From Rhipicephalus microplus (lineage: Eukaryota > Arthropoda > Arachnida > Ixodida > Ixodidae): a DNA stretch of 64,000 nt. Position numbers and translations under genes: made by a program. A model generated the notes under the pieces. That model searched no databases. It was not told where the DNA came from and saw nothing but the letters and a program-made list of their open reading frames with translations. The stretch is from NCBI RefSeq assembly GCF_043290135.1, contig NC_134705.1, positions 55,901,271 through 55,965,270 on the forward strand. The letters are read 5' to 3'. Every line of letters starts with the position of its first letter. Positions within the stretch are counted from its first letter, which is position 1. Positions 31,929 to 42,800 of this stretch are shown in pieces.

Positions 31929-32794
31929 TTCGGTGGGTTGCTTGTGAAAGTTAATAGCAAGTTTTTGTTGCGGTGTTGGTCGGCATTTTCATGGTGGTTG
32001 AGAAGAATCTGGTGGTCCAAATTTTCAGCTTTTTTGATGGCGTAATCGATGATAGCTGATGGGTATTCTTGATTAAGGAGTACTTCGCGCATATGTGTGC
32101 TGTTTTGTGAAAGTCCTCGGTGCGGGAGCAGATTCGTCGGAATCTGTGTGCTTGGGAGTAGGAAATGCTGGTCTTGCAATGTCGCGGGTGGCAGCTTTCG
32201 AAGTGCAGGTATTGTTGCCAGTCCGTAGGTTTTCTGTATACGCTAGTTACCAACGCACCATCATCAACTCGAATGAGTACATCAAGAAAGTTCATTTCAG
32301 TGTTAGAGTAGGAGTGTGTAAAATAAATGTTGGGGTGTACCTGGTTGAATGCCTGTATGAATTTGAGGAGCTCGTTTTCCGAATGTGTCCAAATTATGAA
32401 TATATCATCTAGGTACCGTTTATAGAATAATGATTTGATATCACAAGATGAAAGAAAATTGGACTCTATGTGGTGCATGAATATGTTAGCGTAGTTTGGG
32501 GCCATTCTTGTACCCATTGCAATGCCGCTGATTTGAAGGTAGTACTGGTTGTAAAATTCAAAGCTGTTCAATTCGAGTACAAGTCTTGTGAAGATTTCAA
32601 GTACTTTTTGCTTGGATAAGCGACAGGGTTGTGTGTGCCATACGATTAAACAAGCGCCCTTACACCATCGTCATGCGGGATATTTGTGTAGAGTGAGATA
32701 ACATCCAATGTTACAAGAAAGGCACCGTCTGGAATTTTCACGTCTGCTATTTCCCGAAGGAAATGGTTTGTGTCGCGAAAGAAGGACTCATGTG
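31929..32794 (-). pseudogene. PLE-2 reverse transcriptase part
   Basis: The minus-strand frame 32571-31951 contains GIAMGTRMAPNYANIFMHHI (motif B) and FYKRYLDDIFIIW (motif C). 32794-32646 contains GAFLVTLDVISLYTNIP (motif A). A frame change lies near 32575-32650. It joins the nuclease part at 24257 across LINE-C and the N-terminal part at 37206 across Gypsy-1. Confidence 0.88.
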
Positions 32795-33020
32795 TGTAAC
32801 AGACCGGACTATCTGCTATCAGCATTCGCCCTAGGCGATATCGTCTTCTCCTCCTCTCCACCGTTTCGTGCGCTTTACGTTCCTTCCTTTTCTTTCGTTC
32901 CCCCTTCCCCGCTGTGAGCGCGGCTACTTAAGCCCAGCAAATAAACGGCCAGGCGTCTTTCGTTATGGCGAGGCCCAGCCACGTGTTCATCGTCGTCTTG
33001 TCTCTGAGCTAAACGATACA
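32795..33020 (+). repeat. Gypsy-1 5' LTR (226 bp)
   Basis: Starts TGTAACAGACCGG, ends AAACGATACA; it includes CAAATAAACGG, a possible polyadenylation signal. It differs from the 3' LTR at four positions. Confidence 0.95.
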
Positions 33021-33037
33021 TGGTGTCAGAAGTGGGG
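33021..33037 (+). promoter_or_regulatory. Gypsy-1 probable tRNA primer-binding site
   Basis: TGGTGTCAGAAGTGGGG abuts the LTR end and starts with the TGG expected from a CCA-ended tRNA. I do not assign the tRNA species. Confidence 0.6.
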
Positions 33038-33051
33038 TACTGACGTTCGAA

Positions 33052-33588
33052 ATGGACCTCGTCAAGCCCCCGGAACCGCTACAACTGTCCGGCAACATCA
33101 GAAAAAACTGGCTGGTATTCAAGCAGAAACTGCAGCTGTTCATCACCGCTACGGAACCGGAGAAGCCCCGCCCATCGGCCGTAAAAGCAGCGATTCTTCT
33201 GAGCACCGCGGGGGACGAGGCGCTCGAGGTCTACAACAACTTCTCGTTTGCGGCAGGTGAGAGCAAAGAAGATTATGACACGTTAGTGCGGAAATTTGAA
33301 GAATATTGTGTCGACCAGGGTAATGAAGTCTATGAAAGGCACATTTTTCGACTGCGAAAGCAGGAAGAGGCCGAGCCCTTTGAGCGGTTCCTACGGGACT
33401 TAAAAAAGCAAGCAAAGCTGTGCAACTTCGGTACGCTTGAAGAGTCCATGATCAGGGATCAAGTGGTGTTTGGGACAAATAATGCGAAACTTCGAGAAAA
33501 GTTGCTGAGCGACAAAGACTTAAACTTGCAGAAAGCAGAAGAAATTTGCAAAGCTGCTGAGATTGCTGCCATTCAGAGCGCAGCATAG
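33052..33588 (+). pseudogene. Gypsy-1 gag (capsid) portion, ends at in-frame TAG
   Basis: 178 codons from the ATG at 33052. Motifs such as NWLVFKQKLQLFITA, EVYNNFSF, YCVDQGNEVYERHIFR and FLRDLKKQAKLCNFG are typical of capsid proteins of this Gypsy group. They would form the particle that packages element RNA in the cytoplasm. The TAG at 33586-33588 is in the same frame as the downstream nucleocapsid, so it truncates the polyprotein; CAG to TAG is the simplest origin. Confidence 0.85.
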
Positions 33589-34038
33589 TCAAATGAAAGC
33601 CTGCACGTTGACGTTACACGCCGCACACACCGCACGAAGTTTGCGAATGGAACTCGGTGTCGGAATTGTAACAAGGTACACGCCTCCGAGCGGTGCCCGG
33701 CGTATGGAAAAACTTGTTATGCATGCAAGAAACGAAATCACTTCGCCGCATGCTGCAACAATGCGCGCAGGATAAGCGAGGTTCACAAAGCCGAAGAAAG
33801 CGATGAAAATTTTGACATCTTGGGCATCAGCATTTGCGGCGTCACCGGAGATATAGGAGCGGATTGGATGGTTCGCGGAAAAATAGCCGGTCAGGAGATA
33901 CAATTCAAGGTAGATACCGGGTCTCAGGCAAATTAGCTGCCCCTAACCCTGTTTAACCGAATCGCTCACGCAAGCACTCCGCGAAAGAGCGCCGCTGTCC
34001 TCTCCGCCTACAACGGCAGTACAATCAAACACGTTGGC
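33589..34038 (+). pseudogene. Gypsy-1 nucleocapsid and protease portion
   Basis: In frame with gag: two CCHC-type knuckles (CRNCNKVHASERC and CYACKKRNHFAAC, about 33655-33760), then IQFKVDTGSQAN with the protease active-site DTG. TAG at 33934-33936 follows immediately. The frame continues LPLTLFNRIAH after the stop. The protease would cleave the polyprotein. Confidence 0.85.
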
Positions 34039-35817
34039 GTGGCGACCGAAGATCTCGAGATAAACGAAGCACAGCATTCAGTCTCGTTCTTTATCGTGAA
34101 AAAGGGGCGCCAAGCCATCCTTGGCTTAAAGACATGCCAGCAGTTTGGTCTGGTACCGGTGACGGTGGACGCCGTGAAGGTAGGCGATGGGCAAACGAAA
34201 TTCCAGCTTGCATTTCCTGACCTCTTCAGCGGCACCGGCTGCGTCAGGCGACGCTACAAAATGGTGCTACGAGAGGATGCCGTTCCAGTCGTGCAGCCTG
34301 CCCGCAGAGTACCCATAGCGTTGAAAGGACGCCTGCGACAAGAACTGCAACGAATGGAACAGGCCTCAATCATCGTCAAGGTGGATGAACCAACTGAATG
34401 GGTGAGCCCCCTGGTAGTTGTGCACAAGAAGGATGGTACCCTTCGCATTTGCATGGACCCTAGAGCAGTGAACAGGAGCATTAAGCGGGAGCACTATCCT
34501 ATCCCTTCAAGAGAGGACATAGAGAGCGAGCTGGCAGGAGCACAATATTTCTCCCGGCTCGACGCTAATGCCGGCTTTCATCAGATTCCTTTAGATGAGG
34601 CCACTTCACGAATATGCACTTTTGCGACACCATTTGGGCGGTACCGTTTTTTGCGTCTGCCTTTCGGAATTTCCTCAGCAAGCGAGGTGTTCCAGAAGAC
34701 TCTAACAGAGATGTTCGAAGGGCTGCCGGGAGTGCGCGTCTACGTAGAAGACGTTTTAATATGGGGCGACTCAAAGGAAGAACACGACGAACGCGTCATC
34801 GCAGTACTAAGGCGGGCGCAAGAGGAAGGGCTGACATTTAATCCAGCTAAATGCGTGTTCGGCACCACGCAGGTTGCATTCCTTGGCGACGTTATCGGAA
34901 GAGACGGAATTCGTCCGGACCCCGATCTAATCGAAAGCGTCCGTGCCATGCCAGCCCCAAAAGATAAACAGGGTGTGCGCAGATTACTCGGGGTTGTGAA
35001 CTACTTTCGGAAATACCTGCCAGCTTTGAGTGATAAAACGGCGTTGCTGCGTAGCCTGGTGAAAGAAGCATCGGTGTTTGAGTGGACAACAGCCCATGAG
35101 CGCGAATGGGACCAGATCTGCGCAGCGCTTGCTAATCCTCCATTGCTGGCTCTTTTTGATGAAAAAAGAAACACTAAGATAACTGCGGACGCCTCAGGAA
35201 CAGGTATTGGCGCTGCCTTATTGCAAAGACACGGGGATGACTGGCGCCCAGTGACCTACGCCTCAAGAGCGCTGACGCCGAGTGAAGAGCGATACGCCCA
35301 GATAGAAAAGGAAACACTGGCAATTGTTTTCGCTTGTGAAAAATTTCATCAGTTCGTGTACGGACGAAGCATTACGATAGAAACTGATCACAGGCCATTA
35401 CTTGCGATTGCCGAAAAGAACATTGCAGATATGCCACCCAGGATACAGCGGTTTTTCATCCGTCTTATGAAATATGATTTTTTGTTGCAGTTTGTACCTG
35501 GTAGGGACCTGTTACTCGCAGACCTGCTGTCTTGGGCTGCACTACCAACTGGCGGAGGCGACCAAGTCGAGGACGTGGACGTCCACACAACGCAAGTAGT
35601 CACCAGTATCATAAGCAAAGCGACTATGTTGCGGCTGCAGAAAGAAACCCTCGAAGATCCGCTTCTCAGCCGCACCATGAAACAAATGGAAGATGGCATG
35701 GCAATAGACGGTGTACTGAAACCGTATGCGGAAGAGCTATCCGTGGTCAATGGAGTGGTGCTAAAGGGTTGCAAAGTTGTGGTGTCTAAATCAATGCGTG
35801 CGGAAATTCTTGAGTGA
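34039..35817 (+). pseudogene. Gypsy-1 reverse transcriptase and RNase H portion
   Basis: RT: SIIVKVDEPTEWVSPLVVVH, RICMDPRAVNRSIKREHYPI, motif A FSRLDANAGFHQIPLDEA, motif B-region FLRLPFGISSASEVFQ and motif C VRVYVEDVLIWGDS. The first catalytic Asp of YVDD is Glu (GTA GAA GAC), which should impair or abolish polymerisation. RNase H: KITADASGTGIGAALLQRHG, QIEKETLAIVFACEKF and TIETDHRPLLAI. It ends at TGA 35815-35817 (probable CGA to TGA), with the integrase following in the same frame. Confidence 0.9.
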
Positions 35818-36966
35818 ATTCACGAAGGCCACTTAGGTATGAACAAGTGCAAAGCTAGAGCCCGTAGACTGGTTTTCTGGCCGGGAATTAGCAGTGACAT
35901 TGAGAGACGAGCGCGAACGTGCAGTGTATGTCGAAAGTACGCATACAGTCAACCGAGTGAACCCCTCCTGCTACAGCCAACGCCCGACCGACCGTGGCAT
36001 CGCGTAGGCATAGACCTATTTACATTCGCTGGAGAACACTACGTAGTTGTGTTTGATGCCCATTCTAACTTTCCTGACGTCGAGAAACTCAGAGGTACCA
36101 CGGCGGCGGAAGTAATCGACAAGATATCTGCTATCTTCTCGCGATACGGCATTCCCAACCAAGTTTGCACCGACAACGGGCCTCAATTTGCATCGCGAGA
36201 GTTCGCGTCCTTCGTGCGCCGATATGACTTCGAGCATATCACCTCAAGTCCAGAGTTCCCACGATCAAATGGCTTAGCTGAAAAGGGGGTACAGATCGTG
36301 AAGCGTATTCTAAACAAAACCCACGAGTCCCGGGGTGATGTATGGCTTGGTCTGTTGGCTTATTGATCTTCTCCCCTTGACAGCGGTCACTCACCCGGAG
36401 AACTACTGCAAGGTCGTCGCCTGCACGCCACTCTTCCAGAATACAACGTCGACGGAGGCATACCCGTATGGAAACAGCGACAGTCTTCCCGAGGCAGGCC
36501 ACTACCACCCTTGGAAGCCGGAAATGTGGTCCGGATCAAACATGGAAGCTGGTCACGCCGAGCGAAAGTGGTACGAGAGACTGCACCACGATCATACGTG
36601 GTAAGAACGGAAGACCATGGGCTCCTGAGACGGAACCGACAACACTTGCTGCGAACAGACGAAAACTTCAACGACAAGGTCAGCCCCGAGGATAATCCGA
36701 ACCCCGACGCGAGACCCCCGACGAAGTTCAGTGATGGACACCGCGGCAACATCCCGCCGGACAACCCACTGGGGTGTCACCAGGTGCAACCTGCTCAGCC
36801 AGAAGAAGATTATAGCGCCACCATTTCTCCAGACACTCCAGGAAGCCCACTGGCTGGCCTGCGCAGGTCAGGACGCCAGCGCAGCGAACCGAAGCGCCTT
36901 CACTACGGGCCATCCTTCCATCAAGTAAATGAGTGCAAAAGAAATCAGTGTTTTGAAAATGTGTGA
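35818..36966 (+). pseudogene. Gypsy-1 integrase portion
   Basis: Zinc-binding HHCC (IHEGHLGMNKC, RTCSVCRKY), core VGIDLFTFAGEHYVVVFDAH, VCTDNGPQFASREF and RSNGLAEKGVQIVK supply the D, D, E residues. TGA at 36364-36366 (again probable CGA to TGA) cuts the core C-terminus. The frame resumes through LEAGNVVRIKHGSWSRRAKV, a C-terminal DNA-binding-like region, and ends at 36966 just before the polypurine run. No chromodomain is seen. Confidence 0.88.
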
Positions 36967-36974
36967 AGAGAAGA

Positions 36975-37200
36975 TGTAACAGACCGGACTATCTGCTATC
37001 AGCATTCGCCCTAGGCGATATCGTCTTCTCCTCCTCTCCACCGTTTCGTGCGCTTTACGTTCCTTCCTTTTCTTTCTTTCCCCCTTCCCCGCTGTGAGCG
37101 CGGCTACTTAAGCCCAGCAAATAAACGGCCAGGCGTCTTCCGTTATGGCGAGGCACAGCCACGTGTTCATCGTCGTCTTGTCTTTGAGCTAAACGATACA
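36975..37200 (+). repeat. Gypsy-1 3' LTR (226 bp)
   Basis: Same length as the 5' LTR, four substitutions; followed by the ATGTG target duplication at 37201-37205. Confidence 0.95.
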
Positions 37201-37205
37201 ATGTG

Positions 37206-37883
37206 CTGGTGGTATGTCTTTGATTAAAGAATCAATATAACTGAAAATTGGTTCCGTTAACGTTCCCGTGCCTGATATAATGGGTCTGCCAGGATTATTC
37301 TCTTTATGAATCTTCGGCAGCATGTAAAAACGACCTGGCGCCGAATGTACCGTAATAAGTGCCTTTTTAAGCTTTGAATTAATGGCGCCTTCAGGTGTGA
37401 GATCCTCTAGGGTTGTTACAATGATCTTTTTGTGCTCCGTGGTAGAGTCAAAGTCGAGGTTTTTGTAGAATTGTTTGTTATTTAGTTGTCGATTGCCATC
37501 CTCAATGTAGTCTGATCTATTTAGAACAACAATTGCGCCTCCTTTGTCTGCTGGTTTAATGACGAGACTTTCGCAGTTGCTCAACTGGAGTAGTGCCTAT
37601 TTTTCTTTTTTTGATATGTTATTCATGCTTGGTTTGTGCACCTTGTACGCATGTATAACATTTTTTTGAACCGCGTCTATATAGAGATCCAGATGTCGAT
37701 CTTTGTTGGCGTCTGGGGTCCATTGCCCTCCGATTACCCCACGAAAAGGTGCGTTATCTTTTTCGGGTTTATCAAAGAAATATTCCTCCAATCGTGAATT
37801 TCGTGCGAAGTAATCTAGGTCTTTTAGGAGCGTGAATTCATCGTACCTTCCGTTGCCAGGGCGGAATGTAAGTCTGCGTGATA
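37206..37883 (-). pseudogene. PLE-2 N-terminal region and start of RT
   Basis: The minus strand reads, in order, EYFFDKPEKDNAPFRGVIGG, NNISKKEK, TAG, ALLQLSNCESLVIKPADKGG and the RT finger region (SAPGRFYMLPKIHKENNPGR). The TAG is at the same place as in PLE-1 (20635-20637). The element is truncated inside the N-terminal region, at GTGATAGTATA merging into (TA)n. Confidence 0.85.

Positions 37884-37912
<29 letters not shown>
37884..37912. repeat. (TA)n microsatellite at the 5' border of PLE-2
   Basis: A TA tract of about 30 bp between the truncated PLE-2 and unrelated sequence; the counterpart of 17728-17826. Confidence 0.85.
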
Positions 37913-37915
<3 letters not shown>

Positions 37916-38159
37916 TCAACATTTATAAATATCGATTGTGAAAGTCGTGGACACCAAGCTCCGTGACCTGCACAGTACAAGCAACATTTTAACAGCCAGC
38001 ACCACACACAACATTTTTTATTTAATTTTGCTTTTTTGGAGGTCATTAGTTTGTGGAGTGTGAATTTTATAAGCCCAATTGTAAGCATTTCGACAGAAAT
38101 CTATTGGGCTCGGTAGAAGATTTACGAAGTTGGGAAGTTCATAGAGGGCCTGGGGTGTG

Positions 38160-38840
38160 AGGAACGACTTTGTAACTTTCTCAGGATCTGTCTGTGTTTG
38201 TCACAAAAGCATCTCCGTGTCTTGTTCTGCCAAAGCGGCGGCTTCCCGTTTTTGACACGTTTCGAAAGCCGTGAACGTATACTGAGGAGATTGTTCCTAG
38301 AGAGCGATCCAAGTTCGTTGGCATGTTGTAAATATGCCAGGATTCGTGCAAGGACACCCTTTCGAAATTCCCCCCTGTTTCTAGTACAGAAAAGCTGTAG
38401 AAATCAATCATGTTGTCGAACTTCTCAGGGGCTCTGCAAAAGCGCCATGTTGCACTTCTGCCTTCCTGACGTCGTTCTTAAGTTGGCGTAAACTTAACGA
38501 GTGGGTGCGATAGTTTATTGCTGCCCGGCAAGATGTACGCTTGCGCTCAGTGGCTGACTCCCTCGTCAGGAACGCCAGTTCAAGCCTGTAAGCCGCTCCA
38601 CGGGCTTTCTGAATGGAAACATTCGCTTTTGCCCACGTAGCTGGCTGGACACTCTGAAAACGGCAAGATGCAGACTACTCGCTGGCGTTGCTTTTTCCTT
38701 CGGCCGTGATAGCAAGCGGGTCAGCATCGCAGCAGGCTTGCGAACCAGCTCGACCCCTGATTTTGCGAGAATCGCGGAGAGCTCTTCACTGGCGCCCGGC
38801 ACATATGGGATGGCAATGCGCTTGGCTGGCTTCAACTATT
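38160..38840 (-). pseudogene. Relic of a second Penelope-like family (linker and GIY-YIG C-terminus)
   Basis: On the minus strand, 38835-38680 reads IPYVPGASEELSAILAKSGV, then LLSRPKEKATP, which resembles the linker between RT and GIY-YIG in many Penelope-like proteins. Further on, 38411-38300 reads FERVSLHESWHIYNMPTNLD followed by RSLGTISSVYVHG, resembling the C-terminal end of those nucleases. The middle is frameshifted and the GIY and YIG motifs themselves are not readable. It is clearly different from PLE-1/PLE-2. The assignment is from family motif memory. Confidence 0.6.
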
Positions 38841-39673
38841 TTTTGCCAGTGGGGTGACCAGCGAGGGAAGGTTGTCGCGTAGTGTGTCTTTCACGGGTCC
38901 CTCTACACGGTAGAGTGATCGTTTTCTATCCATGGTGAGGCCTGCTTATAACAAAAACGCAGGCAAAAAACGGAAAGAAAACAAAAGCTGTCTAAATGCA
39001 CAACGCTGGGTAATATTTTTGTAAGTTTGTACCTCTCGAGGGGGCATCACAAAAGTGTAAATAGTGAACTTTTTTGTTGATAAAAGTAAAACCAGGTTGC
39101 TGACATGTATTGATAATGGCAAGCTAACTGAAAAAAAATGTTAGGAGTGATTTATGCTGTTATATACCATAATCGAAAAAAAATGCCGGAGGTAAATATT
39201 GTGTTACTGTGTTGCTTTCCGGCACTAAAACTCAGCTGTTGCTCCAGTAGTTCGTCACGTACACCTCAGCACCAAGAATGTAACCCTACCATCTGTGATC
39301 AATAATTTATAATGAGCATTTAGTGTGTTCACCTACCTTTACGGTGAACAGTTTAAAAAAGAAAAAAGGCAGGCTTATCAAGAAAATGCTCTTCTAGTTC
39401 CATGATGCATTTTATTGTCGCTTCCCTTTGTAACATTTACAAACTAGACCACTTCGGGCGCTTTAGCACTGTACGAAGAAATGCGAATTGTATAGCTATA
39501 ATATAAAAACTAATGTTATTGCTGAGCTAAAGAAAAAAAAATCAGATTTTACTGGCGCCCACGAAAAGACTGTGGAAGCAACGATGCTGGTAGCCTACCC
39601 CAACTCCTTTCATTTACTTTAACTCTTCCTCAGTTTTCTTTCTCCCTTCTTGCTACATGAGTCTATCGACTCG
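38841..39673. other. Intergenic, nothing recognised
   Basis: AT-rich, without an open frame of note. Confidence 0.4.
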
Positions 39674-39687
39674 TCATATATATATAT

Positions 39688-39821
39688 TGTAACGAGGAGA
39701 AATAAGACAAAGAGACAACGCCTTTGCTGCAGGCCGGCTGTTCTTTATCTGCTTCCTCTTCGTCGTCTTCCGTCTCTCCCAGGTATGCGCCGAGCACGAT
39801 CGCCGCTTTGTCATCATTACA
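39688..39821 (-). repeat. Gypsy-2 3' LTR (134 bp)
   Basis: The plus strand starts TGTAACGAGGAG and ends TCATCATTACA; no difference from 43755-43888 was found. Confidence 0.95.
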
Positions 39822-39872
39822 CTCGGCCACGCTGCAGCTGGTCTACTCCTGTAAGAAAAACACAAACCAATG

Positions 39873-42800
39873 TCACGTTTGCCGCCGTATGCAGTTCTTC
39901 ATCCGCGACACATGCACCGCAAAGTTATTCCGTTTTCTCTTGTCTCTGCGCGTATCAGAAGCTGTGGATCGTACTCGCCAAGTGTTATCTCCCAAGCGCT
40001 CAGAAATAATGTAAGGGCCGTCGTACTTTGGGTGCAGTTTGTTTGAAGACGATGGCGCACCTCGCTGTAGCCACACCTCATCACCTACACTGTATTTCGG
40101 CGCGGGACGGTGGCGTCGGTCGTAGTATCGCTTTTGTGCCTGTTGAGCATGCACAATCCTCCTACGCGCCTCCACACGGATATCGCGACAAAGTCTCTGG
40201 CGTGCAGCGGAACGCCCTACTTTAACGGGAGTGTCCAAACCGAACGTAGCATTCAGTTGCGGGAGCTGACCATAGACAATCTCGTAGGGGCAAATTCCTG
40301 TGGAGCTGTGTGCCGCCGTGTTCACTGCGTACGCAGCTGCTTGGAGATGATCATCCCAGTCGGCCTCACCTCGTTTGTGATTCTTACAGTACGGTGCGAG
40401 TCTAGCCTGGATAGTCTGGTTCGACCTTTCGGTCAGTCCGTTCGCCTGCGGATGGTATGCCGACGCGAAGTGATGGTCCACTCCAGCTTGTTGTAGGTAA
40501 GTGCGGAGCTCGCGACTGCGAAAGGTGGTCGACCGGTCGGAGATCAACTTGTTAGGAAGACCGTGTCGCCACTCGAAGCGATCTTTCAGGAATCGGATGA
40601 CATGGCTAGCAGCAAGCGAAGGCACGGCCGCGACCTCTACGAACTTGGACAAGTAGTCCACAGCGAGTATAATGTAACGATTGCCCGCTGTCGTCATTGG
40701 AAGAGGCCCGATGTGATCTATGCCCAGCGTGTGGAAAATTGTCTCTGGAGGCTTGATCGGCGTAAGAAGTCCATGTCGAGCTCCAGGACGTCGTTTGTGT
40801 TGCTGACAAATCTCGCAACTGGCAACGTATGAACGCACGCTTTTATCCATTTTCGGCCACCAAAAACGTTCTTGTGCCTTGCGTAAGGTGGCTCTGTAGC
40901 CAACATGGCCTCCCTCGGGAGTGTCATGGATGGCGCGTAGTACGCTCGATCTTAAGGTGTCAGGAATGACCAGGAGATGACACTCGGTGCTTTTATCGGC
41001 CCAGTGACGCCGATACAGCGTTCCATTACGTAAGACAAACTTGGCATTGCGTCCCGCATCGCCAATGGAGTCTATAACGGATGCGAGTCTTCCATCGGCT
41101 TGCTGAGCCTTGGTCACGTCCTGTTGAGAAAACAGGATCCAGGTTTCTCGATTTCGTGTGGAGAACTCCTCGATCGGATTTCGCGATAAAGCGTCCGCAA
41201 GCTGATTTTGTGCTCCAGCACGGTGACGGATGTCGTACGTATAGTCTTGGAGCCGAACAATCCATCGGGCAAACTTGTGCTTGAGGTGCTGCTTCTGGAA
41301 CATCCACGCAATCGCGGAGTTGTCTGTTACTACCGTGAAGTGTCGGCCAAACAAGTAGTGGCGGAACTTTTCATCCACACTCCATACTACAGCCAAACAC
41401 TCCAGTTCATTCGAATGATAATGCCGTTCTGCGTCCGATAGTTTACGACTGGCGTAGCAGATGACGTGCCCACGCCCACTCGAGTCACGTTGAAGTAAAA
41501 CCGCCCCCAGGCCAATCTGACTCGCATCAGTATGGACTTCTGTCATCCAATCTTCATTAAAGTGGCAGAGCACCGGGCTATGTGTAAGCTGGTGTTTGAG
41601 GGTTTGGAAGGCGTTATCCTGCAAAGGACCCCACTGAAATTGGGCGTTTTTCTTCAGTAAGTCCGTGAGTGGAGCAGCAGTTGACGCAAAGCTCGGTACA
41701 AACTTGCGCAAGTATGACGCCATTCCTAGGAATACCTGGAGCTGTTTTATAGATGTTGGTGCAGGGTATTTGGCAACGGCGTCTATGCGTTCAGGCAAGG
41801 GTCGTACGCCATTATGAGATATCTGATAACCAAGATAAGATATTGTCGTCAACCCAAACTGGCACTTCTCGCGGTTAAGTCGAAAGCCGGTGTTGTATAG
41901 CCTCTGCAGAACCGTGTCGAGATTTTGTAGATGTTGTTTTTCTGTTTCCCCGATGACTAGAACGTCATCGAGGTACACGACGCAGGCACGGTCTATCAGT
42001 GTGCCTAACACTGTGTTCATGGCACGCTGAAAGGTGCTTGGAGCAGTTCGCAGACCGAACGGCATCCGATTAAACTCGTACAAGCCAGATGGTGTTCGGA
42101 AGGCCGTCTTAAACTTATCTTCTTCAGCCACGTTGATCTGCCAATACCCTGCTTTTAAATCTAGCGACGAAAAGAACCTCGCTTTTCGTACGGCGTCAAT
42201 AGCGTCGTCAATGCGTGGCAGCGGGTACGAGTCTGGTATGGTGTGCTTGTTCAGCTCTCGGTAGTCAACACAGAATCGGAGATTGCCGTCCTTTTTACGG
42301 ACTAGGACAACAGGTGCTGCCCACGGGCTAGAAGATGGCCTGATTATGCTTGCGGCAAGCATTTCTTGCACCTGCTGGTCAATTAATATCCGCTCTCGTT
42401 CGGCATATCTACGTAACGGTATGGACACCGGCGGATGATTGTCGGTAGTAATATGGTGCACTAGCACGCTAGTTCCGGGAAGCTGAGTAGTAGTATCAGC
42501 GAAGAGCGATGCGTGCCTCTCGAGTATTGCGGGAAGTGTAAGTGGCGTCGTCAGCTCACCTTGGGATTGCGCCGGAGGCACACTTGGAGCCACAGGATGG
42601 AGGTTGACGGTACTTCCTTCCACCGTGAGGCGCACTTCCCCGGAGAGCAGGTAGTCGGCCCCTAAAACCATGTCTGTGGGCAGGTCGTCGAAGACGGGCA
42701 CCGAGGACAAAAACTTGCTGCCGGCCTCGGTGTTGAGTTGCAGGTTTAGGGCACCGACCGGTAGTACGTCGCCACCGAGACCCCGCAGTGGTGGCTCAGT

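Larger units (their letters stand above)
32795..37200 (+). mobile_element. Gypsy-1, complete Ty3/Gypsy LTR retrotransposon inserted in PLE-2
   Basis: 5' LTR 32795-33020, 3' LTR 36975-37200, target duplication ATGTG (32790-32794 and 37201-37205). LTRs begin TGTAAC and end GATACA. The internal region is one reading frame (33052-36966) with gag, nucleocapsid, protease, RT, RNase H and integrase, broken only by four in-frame stops (33586, 33934, 35815, 36364) and no frameshifts. The sequence TGGTGTCAGAAGTGGGG right after the 5' LTR is the probable primer-binding site; a purine run GAAGAGAAGA precedes the 3' LTR. Confidence 0.95.
22722..37883 (-). mobile_element. Penelope-like element PLE-2, 5'-truncated and split by LINE-C and Gypsy-1
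   Basis: PLE-2 has three pieces: 22722-24257, 31929-32794 and 37206-37883. They line up in order with PLE-1 18766-20900, and each break is explained by an insertion with target duplication. The element runs directly into PLE-1 on its left, and stops on its right inside the N-terminal region at a (TA)n tract. Without insertions it is about 3.1 kb. The SGNH region is absent, being beyond the truncation. Confidence 0.9.

Noticed and set aside
38181..38411. Host gene exon
   Set aside because: The ESWHI and NLDRSLG-type residues fit the C-terminus of Penelope GIY-YIG proteins better, and a PLE linker lies just upstream.
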